A stretch of 15,042 nt of DNA, taken from contig CAZYTO010000134.1 in the NCBI GenBank assembly GCA_964650405.1, forward strand, positions 1 to 15,042. Direction: 5' to 3'. This document shows, piece after piece, positions 1-6,064 of this stretch. The translations under genes were made by a program, and so were the position numbers. The DNA comes from CAZYTO01 sp964650405 (GTDB taxonomy: Bacteria > Acidobacteriota > Thermoanaerobaculia > Gp7-AA8). Under the pieces are notes generated by a model that worked only from the letters and a program-made list of their open reading frames with translations, ran no database searches and was not told the DNA's origin. How positions within the stretch are numbered: the first letter of the stretch is position 1; every line of letters begins with the position of its first letter.

Positions 1-57
1 GAAGGCTGGGGGGGGCCGGTCGCGCGCGCTGGGTCCCATTGAAGTCTGAGTTTGGGC

Positions 58-135
58 CTTCTCAGCAACCTGGAACTCAGCAACCAGGAAACTTCGGGAA
101 CCTGGCACCCGGCACCCCAGCACCGGCACCCACCC
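58..135. repeat. Degenerate tandem repeat upstream of the radical SAM gene
   Basis: Variants of the unit CAGCAACCTGGAACT and GGAACCTGGCACCCGGCACC follow one another with drift across this stretch, ending about 25 bases before the chosen start at 162. The open frame runs through it from 39, but the encoded residues are rich in Q, P and G and look like no protein family, so I read it as non-coding. It belongs to a wider pattern in this window: almost every spacer carries a low-complexity oligomer array with a different unit. Confidence 0.6.
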
Positions 136-161
136 TCTGCTATCCTTCGCTCCGGCTCAGC

Positions 162-1583
162 ATGAAAGTCGCGTTCCTCAAGCCGCCTATCGGCGGGATT
201 CTCGGTCTGGAGATGCTCACGTTCGTGGAGCCGCTCGGGCCGATCTGCGTGTCGGCGTGCCTGGAGCGGGACGGGCATTCGTGCCTGGTCATCGACATGC
301 GCATCGACGGGGAGGAGCGCGGCCTGGCGGACTGCGCGGCCTGGGACCCGGACATCGTGGGCCTGCAGTGCAATTTCACGACGGAGCGGAACCGGACGCT
401 GCGTCTCGTGCGGCGGATCAGGACGGCCATGCCGCGGGCCCTGGTCGTCATCGGGGGGCATGACGCGTCGCGCGATCCGGAGTTCTTCACCCAGGCCGGC
501 GTCGATTTCATTGCCATCGGTGACGGCGAGGAGGTCATGCCGGACCTGGTCGAGGCGCTCTCGACGGGCCGCGACCTGAAGACGGTCCTGGGGCTGGTCA
601 TCCCCCTGGGCGGGTCGCTGCACAAGAACCCGCCGGCGGCCATGGGGCGGAATCTCGACGAGTATCCCCTCCCGGCCCGGCACCTCATCGAGCGCTATGC
701 CGATAAGTACTACATCAACTTCCGCCGGCCGCTGGCGCTGCTGGAGACGGCGCGGGGCTGTCCGTTCAAGTGCAATTTCTGTTCGGTGTGGAAGTTCCAC
801 GAGTCGACGTTCCGGGAGAAGTCGCCGGAGCGGGTGGTGGCCGAACTGCAGACGATCAAGGCGGAGAACGTCTTCATCACCGACGACATCTTCTGGATGA
901 ACGTGAAGCGCGGCGAGGAGATGGCCCGGCAGATCAAGGCCGCCGGCATACGGAAGTACTTCACCGTGCAGACCCGCACGGACATCATCGTGAAGTTCCC
1001 CCAGCTCGTGGAGCAATGGAAGGACTGCGGGCACCTGGCCATCTTCCTCGGCCTGGAGTCGGTGACGGACGAGGGGCTGGCCGCGGTGAACAAGAAGAAC
1101 AAGGCCTGCAACAACGTGAAGGCGCTAGAGATCCTCAAGGACCTGGGCGTCGGGTTCACGCCGAATTTCATCGTCGACCCGGCCTGGGACCGCGACGATT
1201 TCACCCGCCTCCGGGAGTGGATCGAGGCCATGGGCGCCTACAACAGCGGCTTCTCGATCCTGACGCCGCTCCCCGGTACGGACCTGTGGGAGACAGCCAA
1301 GGGGCAGATTACGACGCAGAACTGGGAGATGTTCGACATCGTCCACGCCGTGCTGCCGACGAAGCTGCCGCTGGACGAGTTCTACGCGGAGTACTCCCGC
1401 CTCTGGCAGCACGTGCTCGACGTCCGCTACAAGCACCGCGGGAAGCTGAAGACGTACGTGCAGCTCGGCGCGGCCCTGGCCACCGGCAAAGTGAGCCTCG
1501 GCGCCGTCCGCAAGGGGATGAACATGGCCAAGGTGTTCAGCCGGCCGGAGACGTTTCTGCGGGCGCACGATGGTTCACTCTGA
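162..1583 (+). CDS. B12-binding radical SAM protein, HpnR-like (methylase-type)
   Basis: Predicted cytoplasmic 473-aa cobalamin/radical SAM enzyme. The N-terminal Rossmann-like B12 domain spans about residues 1-140, with VVIGGHDAS at 95-103 and GDGEEVMPDLVEAL at 120-133. The classic DxHxxG motif is absent, so cobalt is probably not His-ligated. The radical SAM core begins at ARGCPFKCNFC, giving the CxxxCxxC cluster ligands C200, C204 and C207, followed by FITDDIFW and LGLES. The C-terminal part (NTPxPGT-like TPLPGTDLW, then FDIVHAVLPTKLPL) closely resembles the hopanoid C-3 methylase HpnR group as I remember it. No hopanoid genes are nearby, so the substrate is unknown. I chose the ATG at 162 because homology starts at MKVAFLKPP; the open frame from 39 adds only repeat-encoded residues. 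No clear Shine-Dalgarno is seen; a TATCCT box lies at 140-145. Related B12/radical SAM families with other substrates remain possible. Confidence 0.85.
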   Translation: MKVAFLKPPIGGILGLEMLTFVEPLGPICVSACLERDGHSCLVIDMRIDGEERGLADCAAWDPDIVGLQCNFTTERNRTLRLVRRIRTAMPRALVVIGGHDASRDPEFFTQAGVDFIAIGDGEEVMPDLVEALSTGRDLKTVLGLVIPLGGSLHKNPPAAMGRNLDEYPLPARHLIERYADKYYINFRRPLALLETARGCPFKCNFCSVWKFHESTFREKSPERVVAELQTIKAENVFITDDIFWMNVKRGEEMARQIKAAGIRKYFTVQTRTDIIVKFPQLVEQWKDCGHLAIFLGLESVTDEGLAAVNKKNKACNNVKALEILKDLGVGFTPNFIVDPAWDRDDFTRLREWIEAMGAYNSGFSILTPLPGTDLWETAKGQITTQNWEMFDIVHAVLPTKLPLDEFYAEYSRLWQHVLDVRYKHRGKLKTYVQLGAALATGKVSLGAVRKGMNMAKVFSRPETFLRAHDGSL

Positions 1584-1617
1584 GCGCGGGCGCCTCAGTT
1601 AACTCTGAGCGAGGGCG
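1577..1617. repeat. 16-bp direct repeat at the end of the radical SAM gene
   Basis: ACTCTGAGCGCGGGCG (1577-1592) recurs as ACTCTGAGCGAGGGCG (1602-1617), with one mismatch and a 25-bp offset. The first copy includes the TGA stop of the radical SAM gene. It looks like a small local duplication. Confidence 0.6.
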
Positions 1618-1706
1618 GGGGTCGGGCGGGAGCGAAGAGTCAAAGCGGGGCACGCCGGGCAGGTGAATTCTCCCTTTCGATTCCGTGTTCGGCCGCTTGA
1701 GGGACC

Positions 1707-1751
1707 CCTCATCCGGCTTCGCCACCTTCTCCCCGCGCGGCGGGGAGAAGG
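1707..1751. repeat. Dispersed REP-like palindrome (CCTTCTCCCCGC hairpin)
   Basis: Arms CCTTCTCCCCGC (1725-1736) and GCGGGGAGAAGG (1740-1751) are perfect complements around a 3-nt loop. They are preceded by CCCCTCATCCGGCTTCGCCA, a leader I recognise from dispersed intergenic elements in many GC-rich genomes. A related element with CCTCTCCC arms sits at 5911-5929. It could act as a terminator, but there is no T-tract. Confidence 0.7.
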
Positions 1752-1867
1752 CTATGGTTTCGTGTTCCTGGGATGATTCGGCCGTTGTGTGAATCCAATC
1801 AAGCGCGCCACACATCCACAATCAGATGTGCCTCGCTTCGATTCTTTGCCCAGTTCGAAGAAACCCA

Positions 1868-1944
1868 TCACGCGGAGGCGCCGAGGACACGGAGGAGAGA
1901 CTCAAACCTCCGCGATCTCCGCGATCTCCGCGATCTCCGCGTGA
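1868..1944. repeat. CGCGGAG/CTCCGCG inverted tandem repeat element
   Basis: The left arm TCACGCGGAGGCGCCGAGG begins at 1868. The right arm has CTCCGCGAT three times at 1908-1934 and closes with CTCCGCGTGA at 1935-1944. The ends TCACGCGGAG and CTCCGCGTGA are exact complements, so the whole unit can fold back on itself. This resembles a known type of dispersed non-coding repeat in environmental bacteria. No function can be assigned from sequence. Confidence 0.7.
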
Positions 1945-1996
1945 ACTCCCCTCGTCGGAATCGTTTCCCAGCCTCAGGTTCGGCCTGAGCTGTGGC

Positions 1997-2782
1997 TCAT
2001 CGTGAACCGAGGTGAACCGCGATCCTTCTCTCCTCTCTCCATGTCACCGCGGCCCGGCCTTCGACGCGCAGCGCCTCGCCGGTCGGAAAGTCGGCGAAGA
2101 GGAGGGCGCAGCGCGGCTCGACGAGGAGGTTGCCGAGGGTGTTGAACATGTTGTTGCCGCTGTAGTCGGGCCAGGAGATGCGCGTGGGCTCGGCGTGCAC
2201 GAAGCCGGGCTCGCCGCCGCGGTGGGAGGCGTCGGCGCCGGCCTGGGGATGGGCACTGGCGATGAAGAAGGTATCGGCGCGGGCGATGAACGCTCGCTGA
2301 TCGGGTGACAGTTCTTCCGTCACGGGAGGGGAAGAGACGATCGGCGGAGTGGCGTCCGGACGCTGGCGGATGTACTGCGGGCAGTTCGAGTAGACCTGGC
2401 GGGTCTCCATCACGATGACGCCATCGCGGACGGTGGCACGGCCGTTGGCGCGCATCCGGCGGCGGGTGGGGAAGTCGATGGCCAGCAGGCCGAGGACGCC
2501 GGTTGCGTCGAGATCGCCGAGGGCGGCGGCGACGTGGCCGGACGCCGGGTGCAGGGTGAGCGACCGCTCGCCGGTTACGTGCGCGAAGCCGGGCGCCCCC
2601 GCCAGGAGCGAGGCATGGACGGCGCCGTCCGGGCTACGCGTGGCGGCGATGACGAATGACCGCGCGGCGAGGAAGCCGCTGGCGGCCGCCGGAATGGTGG
2701 GACTGATGATCCGTCCCACGCGTTTGGCCAGGTCGCGCACGCCGGCGCGCTCCTGCGCTTCCAGCTCTCCGGGGTGGTACAT
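1997..2782 (-). CDS. Pyridoxamine 5'-phosphate oxidase-family (FMN split-barrel) protein, short C-terminus
   Basis: A 261-aa protein with two split-barrel-like segments, about residues 33-118 and 162-249. Recognisable pieces are GFLAARSFVIAATRS, HASLLAGAPGFAHV, YSNCPQYI (131-138), DASHRGGEPGFV (184-195) and NNMFNTLGNLL. Members of this family bind FMN or F420-like cofactors and are mostly uncharacterised. The ATG at 2782 overlaps the stop of the VOC gene as TGATG, implying translational coupling; a GTG at 2797 is possible but less likely. After AAVTW at about 248 the expected family tail is missing and the protein ends in REERRIAVHLGSR next to repeat-rich DNA, so the C-terminus looks truncated by roughly 35-40 residues. 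Co-transcription with the VOC gene and a divergent CGNR regulator suggests a small detoxification or stress unit; that role is inferred. Confidence 0.82.
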   Translation of the reverse strand: MYHPGELEAQERAGVRDLAKRVGRIISPTIPAAASGFLAARSFVIAATRSPDGAVHASLLAGAPGFAHVTGERSLTLHPASGHVAAALGDLDATGVLGLLAIDFPTRRRMRANGRATVRDGVIVMETRQVYSNCPQYIRQRPDATPPIVSSPPVTEELSPDQRAFIARADTFFIASAHPQAGADASHRGGEPGFVHAEPTRISWPDYSGNNMFNTLGNLLVEPRCALLFADFPTGEALRVEGRAAVTWREERRIAVHLGSR

Positions 2783-3225
2783 CAGAAGAACCCGCACGAC
2801 GGCGCTTCACCGGAGGGGGCGTGCGCGTGCTCGGCGCCAGTGGCCGCGAAGATCTCCAGCCGCAACCCGTCGGGATCCTCGAAGAAGATGCCGCCCGAAG
2901 CCCTCCCCTCGGCGTGGGGAACGATGCCTTCGTAGAAGAACTTCGTGCCGCGCGCTTTCAGCCGCGCTTCGAAGCCGCTGACCTCTTCCATCGAGTCCGC
3001 CTGAAAGGAGAGGTGATGGAGGCCGGGGGTCTGCGGATCGAACTTGCCGCGGCCCTGCTCCCAAAGCGTGACGACGATCTGCTCGCCGCGGCCGAGAAAG
3101 GCGAACCGGCGCTCGCCGTCGGGGGAGCCGCCGAGGTGCTGAAGGCCGAAGACCTCCGTGTAGAACTGCTGGGAGCGGGCGAGATCGGTGACGTTGATGC
3201 CGATGTGACCGGTGACCGATGACAT
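2782..3225 (-). CDS. VOC-family (glyoxalase/bleomycin resistance-like) metalloprotein
   Basis: A 147-aa protein in the normal length range for a single-chain VOC protein with two beta-alpha-beta-beta-beta repeats. It opens with GHIGINVTDLARSQQFYTEVFGL. H7, H71 (in GLHHLSF) and E124 (in FFEDPDGLRLEIF) stand where the family places metal ligands. The second repeat is clear from about residue 68 to 127, followed by a His-containing tail ending CGFF. The ATG at 3225 is supported by an AGGAAG ribosome-binding site about 10 bases upstream and a near-consensus promoter just beyond it. A longer open frame reaching 3921 is only the antisense shadow of the CGNR gene. The substrate cannot be told from sequence; glutathione-thiol adducts, aromatic diols or antibiotics are all handled within the superfamily. 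Confidence 0.9.
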   Translation of the reverse strand: MSSVTGHIGINVTDLARSQQFYTEVFGLQHLGGSPDGERRFAFLGRGEQIVVTLWEQGRGKFDPQTPGLHHLSFQADSMEEVSGFEARLKARGTKFFYEGIVPHAEGRASGGIFFEDPDGLRLEIFAATGAEHAHAPSGEAPSCGFF

Positions 3226-3264
3226 GAATTGGGACTTCCTTTCGTTAACCGTCAATGAACTGCT

Positions 3265-3294
3265 TTGACAGTTATAGACACGACAGGCTAGGTT
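3265..3294 (+). promoter_or_regulatory. Weaker opposing promoter for the CGNR regulator
   Basis: A consensus TTGACA at 3265-3270 is followed after 18 bases by TAGGTT at 3289-3294, a weak -10 match. It overlaps face-to-face with the stronger minus-strand promoter, so the two are probably mutually exclusive. Transcription would start near 3301, just ahead of the ATG at 3316. Confidence 0.45.
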
Positions 3295-3299
3295 GTCAA
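3271..3299 (-). promoter_or_regulatory. Sigma70-type promoter for the VOC-PPOX operon
   Basis: On the minus strand TTGACA (3299-3294) is followed after exactly 17 bases by TATAAC (3276-3271), close to consensus on both boxes. The predicted transcription start is near 3264, giving a leader of about 40 bases to the ATG at 3225. Confidence 0.75.
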
Positions 3300-3315
3300 C
3301 CAGCAAAGTGATCCA

Positions 3316-3873
3316 ATGACGGTTACAGACCCGTTTCTCTTCATCGCCGGCGCCCCGGCGCTGGACTTCGTGAACACGGAGCTCATCCTCCGCGGTGAGC
3401 CTGCCGATCTGCTGCGCGAGGAGCACGACCTCAGCCGCTGGCTCGCCGAGAGCGGCCTGGGGCGGTCCCGCGCCGGCGGCGAATGGCTCCCCGCGGTGAA
3501 AGCACTGCGGGCGCAGTTGCGGCGTACGTTTCTTCACCTCGCCGGCGGCGGCCGGCTGCGGCCGTCGGACCTCGCACCGCTGCAGAGGGTGCTGGCCGGG
3601 ACGCACGGCACGCTGGGCATCGCGCTGAGGGAAGGCAAGGCCCACGTGGAGTTCACGCCGCAAGGCGAGCCGTCGCCGCTCTTTCTCCTGGCCCGGAGCG
3701 CGGCGGACTTCTACGCGACCGCCGACCTCTCGCTGGTCAAGGCCTGCGAAGGGACGGGATGCGTTCTCCTCTTCTACGACACGACCAAGAGCCACACGCG
3801 GCGCTGGTGCAGCATGGCCGCGTGCGGCAACCGGGAGAAAGTGGCCGCGCACTACAAACGGAAGCGGGAGTGA
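3316..3873 (+). CDS. CGNR zinc-finger domain transcriptional regulator (ABATE domain)
   Basis: A 185-aa protein of the ABATE-CGNR family. The N-terminal ABATE-type region opens FLFIAGAPALDFVNTE, the usual LDFxNT signature, and extends to about residue 135. The C-terminal zinc finger has C144, C149, C165 and C170 in CEGTGC...RRWCSMAACGNR, ending in the basic helix EKVAAHYKRKRE. This finger is thought to bind DNA. Length and order match the family. The start is the ATG at 3316, which lies inside an inverted-repeat arm, and no strong Shine-Dalgarno is seen (AAAGTG only). It is divergent from the VOC-PPOX pair and is the natural candidate to control it and itself. The ligand or stress sensed is unknown. 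Confidence 0.9.
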   Translation: MTVTDPFLFIAGAPALDFVNTELILRGEPADLLREEHDLSRWLAESGLGRSRAGGEWLPAVKALRAQLRRTFLHLAGGGRLRPSDLAPLQRVLAGTHGTLGIALREGKAHVEFTPQGEPSPLFLLARSAADFYATADLSLVKACEGTGCVLLFYDTTKSHTRRWCSMAACGNREKVAAHYKRKRE

Positions 3874-3893
3874 CGCCATGGCCGGCCGGCGTA

Positions 3894-3949
3894 GGGCACG
3901 ACTGCGTCGTGCCGTGGGCACGACTGCGTGGGCACGACTGCGTCGTGCC
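3894..3949. repeat. Triple GGGCACGACTGCGT repeat with GGCACGAC palindromes (left flank)
   Basis: GGGCACGACTGCGT occurs at 3894, 3916 and 3930. The first and third copies extend to the palindrome GGCACGACTGCGTCGTGCC at 3895-3913 and 3931-3949. The same palindrome core with one arm-loop change recurs at 6030-6048 in opposite orientation, so this element flanks the 3959-5735 gene block. It also lies just past the end of the CGNR gene and could terminate transcription. Confidence 0.75.
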
Positions 3950-3958
3950 GAACTCCAG

Positions 3959-4732
3959 TCACGATTCGGTCTCTGCGCGGCGAAGGACCGTCAGATCGCG
4001 GCCCGGCAGCGTATGCGGGCGCTGCCGGACGATGGCGAACCAGGGGGACCACTCCCGGGCCAGGTAGTCGGCCGAGTGGAAGGTTCGATGCTCGGCAAAC
4101 TGCCCACCCTTCTGCGGGAAGTAGGCAAAGCCCCGCGTCCTGAGCCGGACGAGATCCGACTCCTCGAGTTGGAACTCACCGGCGCTTTCCGGTGAGCGCG
4201 TGGTGACCACGAGCAGGCCGCCAGGCCGGAGAACGCGATGCAGTTCCTGCAAGGCCTGGAGTTGTTCCGGCTCGCTCATGTGCGTGAAGACGTTGAAGGC
4301 GCAGGCGACGGTGAACGTGGCGTCACCGAACGGCAGCGGGCCATGAGGCTCGATGAGGCGGTAGTCGCCGCGCAGGTTCTTCGCGCACCAGTCGACGGCG
4401 TCCGGATTGACGTCGACGCCGGTCATCGCAGCCGTGGGGAGGAGCTCCTGCAGCGCTCTCGCGACGCGGCCGCAGCCGCATGCAAAGTCGAGGACTCGAA
4501 CGGGCTCGGATCGCTCACCTTGCTCCGCTGCGAGCGCGGCGACGACCTCGCCCGCCAGCCGTTCCCCGAACGCGAGATACGTCCGGCGGCTGCTCGTGCC
4601 GAAGGTTGCATACCGCAATGCGGGCGGCGGCAGCCGGCGGGTACGGCCGCCTAACCAATCCGCCAGTTCCGCCGGCAGATCGAGGGATCGCGTCAGCGTC
4701 TCCCGCAGGAATGTTCGCAATCGCGGCGGCAT
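3959..4732 (-). CDS. Class I SAM-dependent methyltransferase
   Basis: A 257-aa soluble enzyme with a seven-strand Rossmann methyltransferase fold, expected to move a methyl group from S-adenosylmethionine to an unknown substrate. Motif I is VLDFACGCGRV (about 80-90), the acidic residue of motif II is D107 in GVDVNP, and the post-motif region has PLPFGDATFTVACAFNVFTHM and RVLRPGGLLVVTTR. The N-terminal extension (about 35-62, LPPPALRYATFGTSSRRTYLAFGE) resembles a leader in a methyltransferase subgroup. The ATG at 4732 follows the S24-type gene by 11 bases on the same strand, consistent with co-transcription, although its ribosome-binding site is weak. The gene ends within 10 bases of the palindromic repeat at 3894-3949. 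Protein, lipid or small-molecule targets are all possible. Confidence 0.88.
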   Translation of the reverse strand: MPPRLRTFLRETLTRSLDLPAELADWLGGRTRRLPPPALRYATFGTSSRRTYLAFGERLAGEVVAALAAEQGERSEPVRVLDFACGCGRVARALQELLPTAAMTGVDVNPDAVDWCAKNLRGDYRLIEPHGPLPFGDATFTVACAFNVFTHMSEPEQLQALQELHRVLRPGGLLVVTTRSPESAGEFQLEESDLVRLRTRGFAYFPQKGGQFAEHRTFHSADYLAREWSPWFAIVRQRPHTLPGRDLTVLRRAETES

Positions 4733-4743
4733 CGTTGCCGGCC

Positions 4744-5046
4744 TTACGGCTCGACCTTCACGAGCTTGCCGAAGATCCCGTTCGCACCGATCCAGCCGTT
4801 GATGCCGCCGCGGTTATTGCCGATCTGGAAGCGGTCTCCCTGGATGGCTTTGACGAAATGGAGGTACTCGGCGCCTCGAACACGGCAGAGGACGACGTCG
4901 CCGCTCTCGATCGCCGAGGGGACGACCGGCTCGACCGTGCAAAGCTCACCGGACTTGATTCTCGGCGCCATGGAATTGCCGCGCGGCCGGAACGAAACGC
5001 GCTCGCCGCGCTTGAGACGCTCGATGTGTCCGGACGCCCAGCCCAT
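4744..5046 (-). CDS. Small S24/S26-type peptidase-like protein
   Basis: A 100-aa protein with only the LexA/phage-repressor C-terminal type fold and no DNA-binding domain. GNSMAPRIKSGE places the candidate nucleophile at S25, and K66 in YLHFVKAIQGDR is the candidate general base, 41 residues later. The C-terminal block RFQIGNNRGGINGWIGANGIFG is characteristic of a widespread stand-alone group of such proteins whose role is not known to me. The ATG at 5046 matches the usual MGWASGxIxxLKRGE opening. No near Shine-Dalgarno is visible; instead an 8-bp hairpin covers the start codon. The truncated ATP-grasp frame reads across almost this entire gene in another frame, and this frame has the better protein signal. 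Methyltransferase follows after 11 bases. Confidence 0.85.
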   Translation of the reverse strand: MGWASGHIERLKRGERVSFRPRGNSMAPRIKSGELCTVEPVVPSAIESGDVVLCRVRGAEYLHFVKAIQGDRFQIGNNRGGINGWIGANGIFGKLVKVEP

Positions 5047-5735
5047 CGAGTGAGTTTAGCCGATGGGCGTGACCTCTCCAGGCCCGACCTGCTGTCGATC
5101 CACTTGGCCACCGTGCCTACGATCTCCGGGACGTCTCCACCATCCGTACCTGCCGGCCTGCCATCGCGAACGAAGTAGCGCCTCTCGCTGCCGGGAAGGA
5201 AGTGCTCGACGCGCCGGATGCAGAAGCCGCCCTCGATCGTGCCGCGATAGCGCAGCATCGCTTGGACGAGCGGCTTCGCCTCCGACAACCGGCGGATGAT
5301 GGGACCCGGAGCGGTCTTGAGCGACTTCACGTAATCCTTGACGAAGAACTCACCCCAGCCTAGACGATGAAGCTCGCCTTCCAGGTCCGCGTCCGGCGCA
5401 ACGATGACCGTCTCCGGCGTCAGATCCTGAAGCAGCGGATACCACTCGGGCAGATAGTGCGCGCGCCGGTACGCCGGGGCGCTCGTGAGCATCGACGCCC
5501 CGGCAACTGCGACCGCACCTTTCAACCGCTCGTATTGCGAGGGATCCACCATCCAGCCGCGATAGACGACGGTCGCGCCGGCCGGAACACGGATGGGAGC
5601 TCCGGAGTCGAACGTCGCATCGGTGACGAGGGACGTCGAGAAGCCGCGAAGAGCAAAGGCATCGCGCTGCGGCTGGAAGTCCGGCTCGATCGATCGGGGA
5701 TCGAGAGGACTGGCGGGAAACAGGAAGTGGAGCAT
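4758..5735 (-). pseudogene. ATP-grasp domain protein (DUF4343-like), C-terminus lost
   Basis: The open frame encodes 325 aa. Residues 1 to about 215 look like an ATP-grasp protein of the DUF4343 type: MLHFLFPASPLDPRSIEPDF, ATVVYRGWM (54-62), HYLPEWYPLLQDLTPETV, then GEFFVKDYVKSLKT (128-141), GTIEGGFCIRRVEHF and RRYFVRDGRP. After PEIVGTVAKWIDS (203-215) the expected terminal strands, which carry the acidic and Asn residues that hold Mg-ATP, are missing. From about residue 230 the frame is a Ser/Arg-rich out-of-frame reading of the S24-type gene. A deletion probably joined the two genes, leaving an inactive or altered enzyme. The start at 5735 is chosen because homology begins at MLHFLFP; the open frame continues to 5879 without resemblance. 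A genuine overlapping gene seems unlikely. Confidence 0.7.
5041..5068. promoter_or_regulatory. Hairpin over the start codon of the S24-type gene
   Basis: GCCCATCG (5041-5048) and CGATGGGC (5061-5068) are exact 8-bp complements with a 12-base loop. The left arm contains the complement of the ATG at 5046. In mRNA this would hide the initiation codon, or as DNA it could be an operator dyad. It also sits at the apparent deletion junction with the ATP-grasp gene. Confidence 0.5.
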
Positions 5736-5910
5736 GCGGTGGCAATCGTAGCCCCCCGCACTACCAGCGCAGATGTCGAGCGTGTCGCGCCGAACGCCGT
5801 GCCAACCGCTGGAGTCGTCACGATTTGGAGAGCCCCTCACCCCGGCCACTCCGCGCTGACAGCTCGAAAGCTGATTCACGGAGTGTCGGATTGCGCGCTA
5901 CGTGGCCGAT

Positions 5911-5929
5911 CCTCTCCCGCGGGGAGAGG
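5911..5929. repeat. REP-like palindrome CCTCTCCC-GCG-GGGAGAGG
   Basis: Perfect 8-bp arms surround a GCG loop. A CCCCTCACCCCGGC leader lies about 80 bp to the left (from 5829), echoing the leader and palindrome order of the element at 1707-1751. This makes it a second, diverged member of the same dispersed family. Confidence 0.65.
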
Positions 5930-5945
5930 GTGGCCTTCCCGCTCC

Positions 5946-6030
5946 GCCACCACCCGCCCACGGGACTTCGTACCGAACCCTCGTTTGCACGAGCCACAGG
6001 CACTGGCCACCACCCGCCCACGGGAATTCG
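5946..6030. repeat. Two 25-bp direct repeats 60 bp apart
   Basis: The unit starting CCACCCGCCCACGGGA and ending TTCG occurs at 5946-5970 and 6006-6030 with one mismatch (CTTCG versus ATTCG). The unit contains the small dyad CCCGCCCACGGG. The second copy runs directly into the GGCACGAC palindrome. Confidence 0.75.
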
Positions 6031-6048
6031 GCACGACGCGGTCGTGCC
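6030..6048. repeat. GGCACGAC-GCG-GTCGTGCC palindrome (right flank)
   Basis: Perfect 8-bp arms, 6030-6037 and 6041-6048. Read on the plus strand, TTCGGCACGACGC then GTCGTGCCCTAC matches the minus-strand reading of the left-flank element at 3894-3949, apart from one base and the extra internal copies there. The two flanks are therefore inverted relative to each other around the 3959-5735 block. Confidence 0.75.
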
Positions 6049-6064
6049 CTACACGGTTCGCCGC

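Larger units (their letters stand above)
1584..1996. other. 413-bp spacer without a gene, filled with repeats
   Basis: No credible coding frame is visible. Frames here translate to R/P/S-rich sequence without family resemblance. The stretch holds the direct-repeat copy at 1602, a perfect GC-rich hairpin at 1725-1751 and a CGCGGAG-type inverted tandem array at 1868-1944. Both flanking genes point inward, so it is a convergent spacer. The neighbouring PPOX-type gene on its right ends early, which suggests that this area has been rearranged. Confidence 0.6.
3246..3325. promoter_or_regulatory. Divergent promoter region with two inverted repeats (putative operator)
   Basis: TAACCGTCAATG (3246-3257) and CAATGACGGTTA (3314-3325) form an 11-of-12 inverted repeat; the right arm covers the start codon of the CGNR gene and the left arm lies in the 5' leader of the VOC gene. 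Inside, TTGACA (3265-3270) and TGTCAA (3294-3299) form a second dyad that also supplies the two -35 boxes. This placement would let one regulator silence both directions, most simply the CGNR protein itself. Binding is inferred, not shown. Confidence 0.5.
5736..6064. other. 329-bp spacer upstream of the ATP-grasp remnant, repeat-rich
   Basis: No credible gene is visible. The spacer contains a REP-like stretch (about 5829-5935), two nearly identical 25-bp direct repeats 60 bp apart (5946 and 6006) and the GGCACGAC palindrome at 6030-6048. It also precedes the minus-strand ATP-grasp remnant and so should contain or once have contained its promoter, but I could not pick a convincing -35/-10 pair. 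Confidence 0.55.

Noticed and set aside
39..161. N-terminal extension of the radical SAM protein
   Set aside because: The 41 added residues come from a tandem DNA repeat and do not resemble the family; homology starts at the ATG at 162.
2782..3921. A 379-residue minus-strand frame joining the VOC protein to upstream sequence
   Set aside because: Its N-terminal 230 or so residues are antisense to the CGNR gene and cross a strong promoter; the true VOC start is the ATG at 3225 with a good ribosome-binding site.
3894..3949. Possible CRISPR array
   Set aside because: Three short copies abut or overlap with no regular spacers and no cas genes; it is a palindromic repeat.
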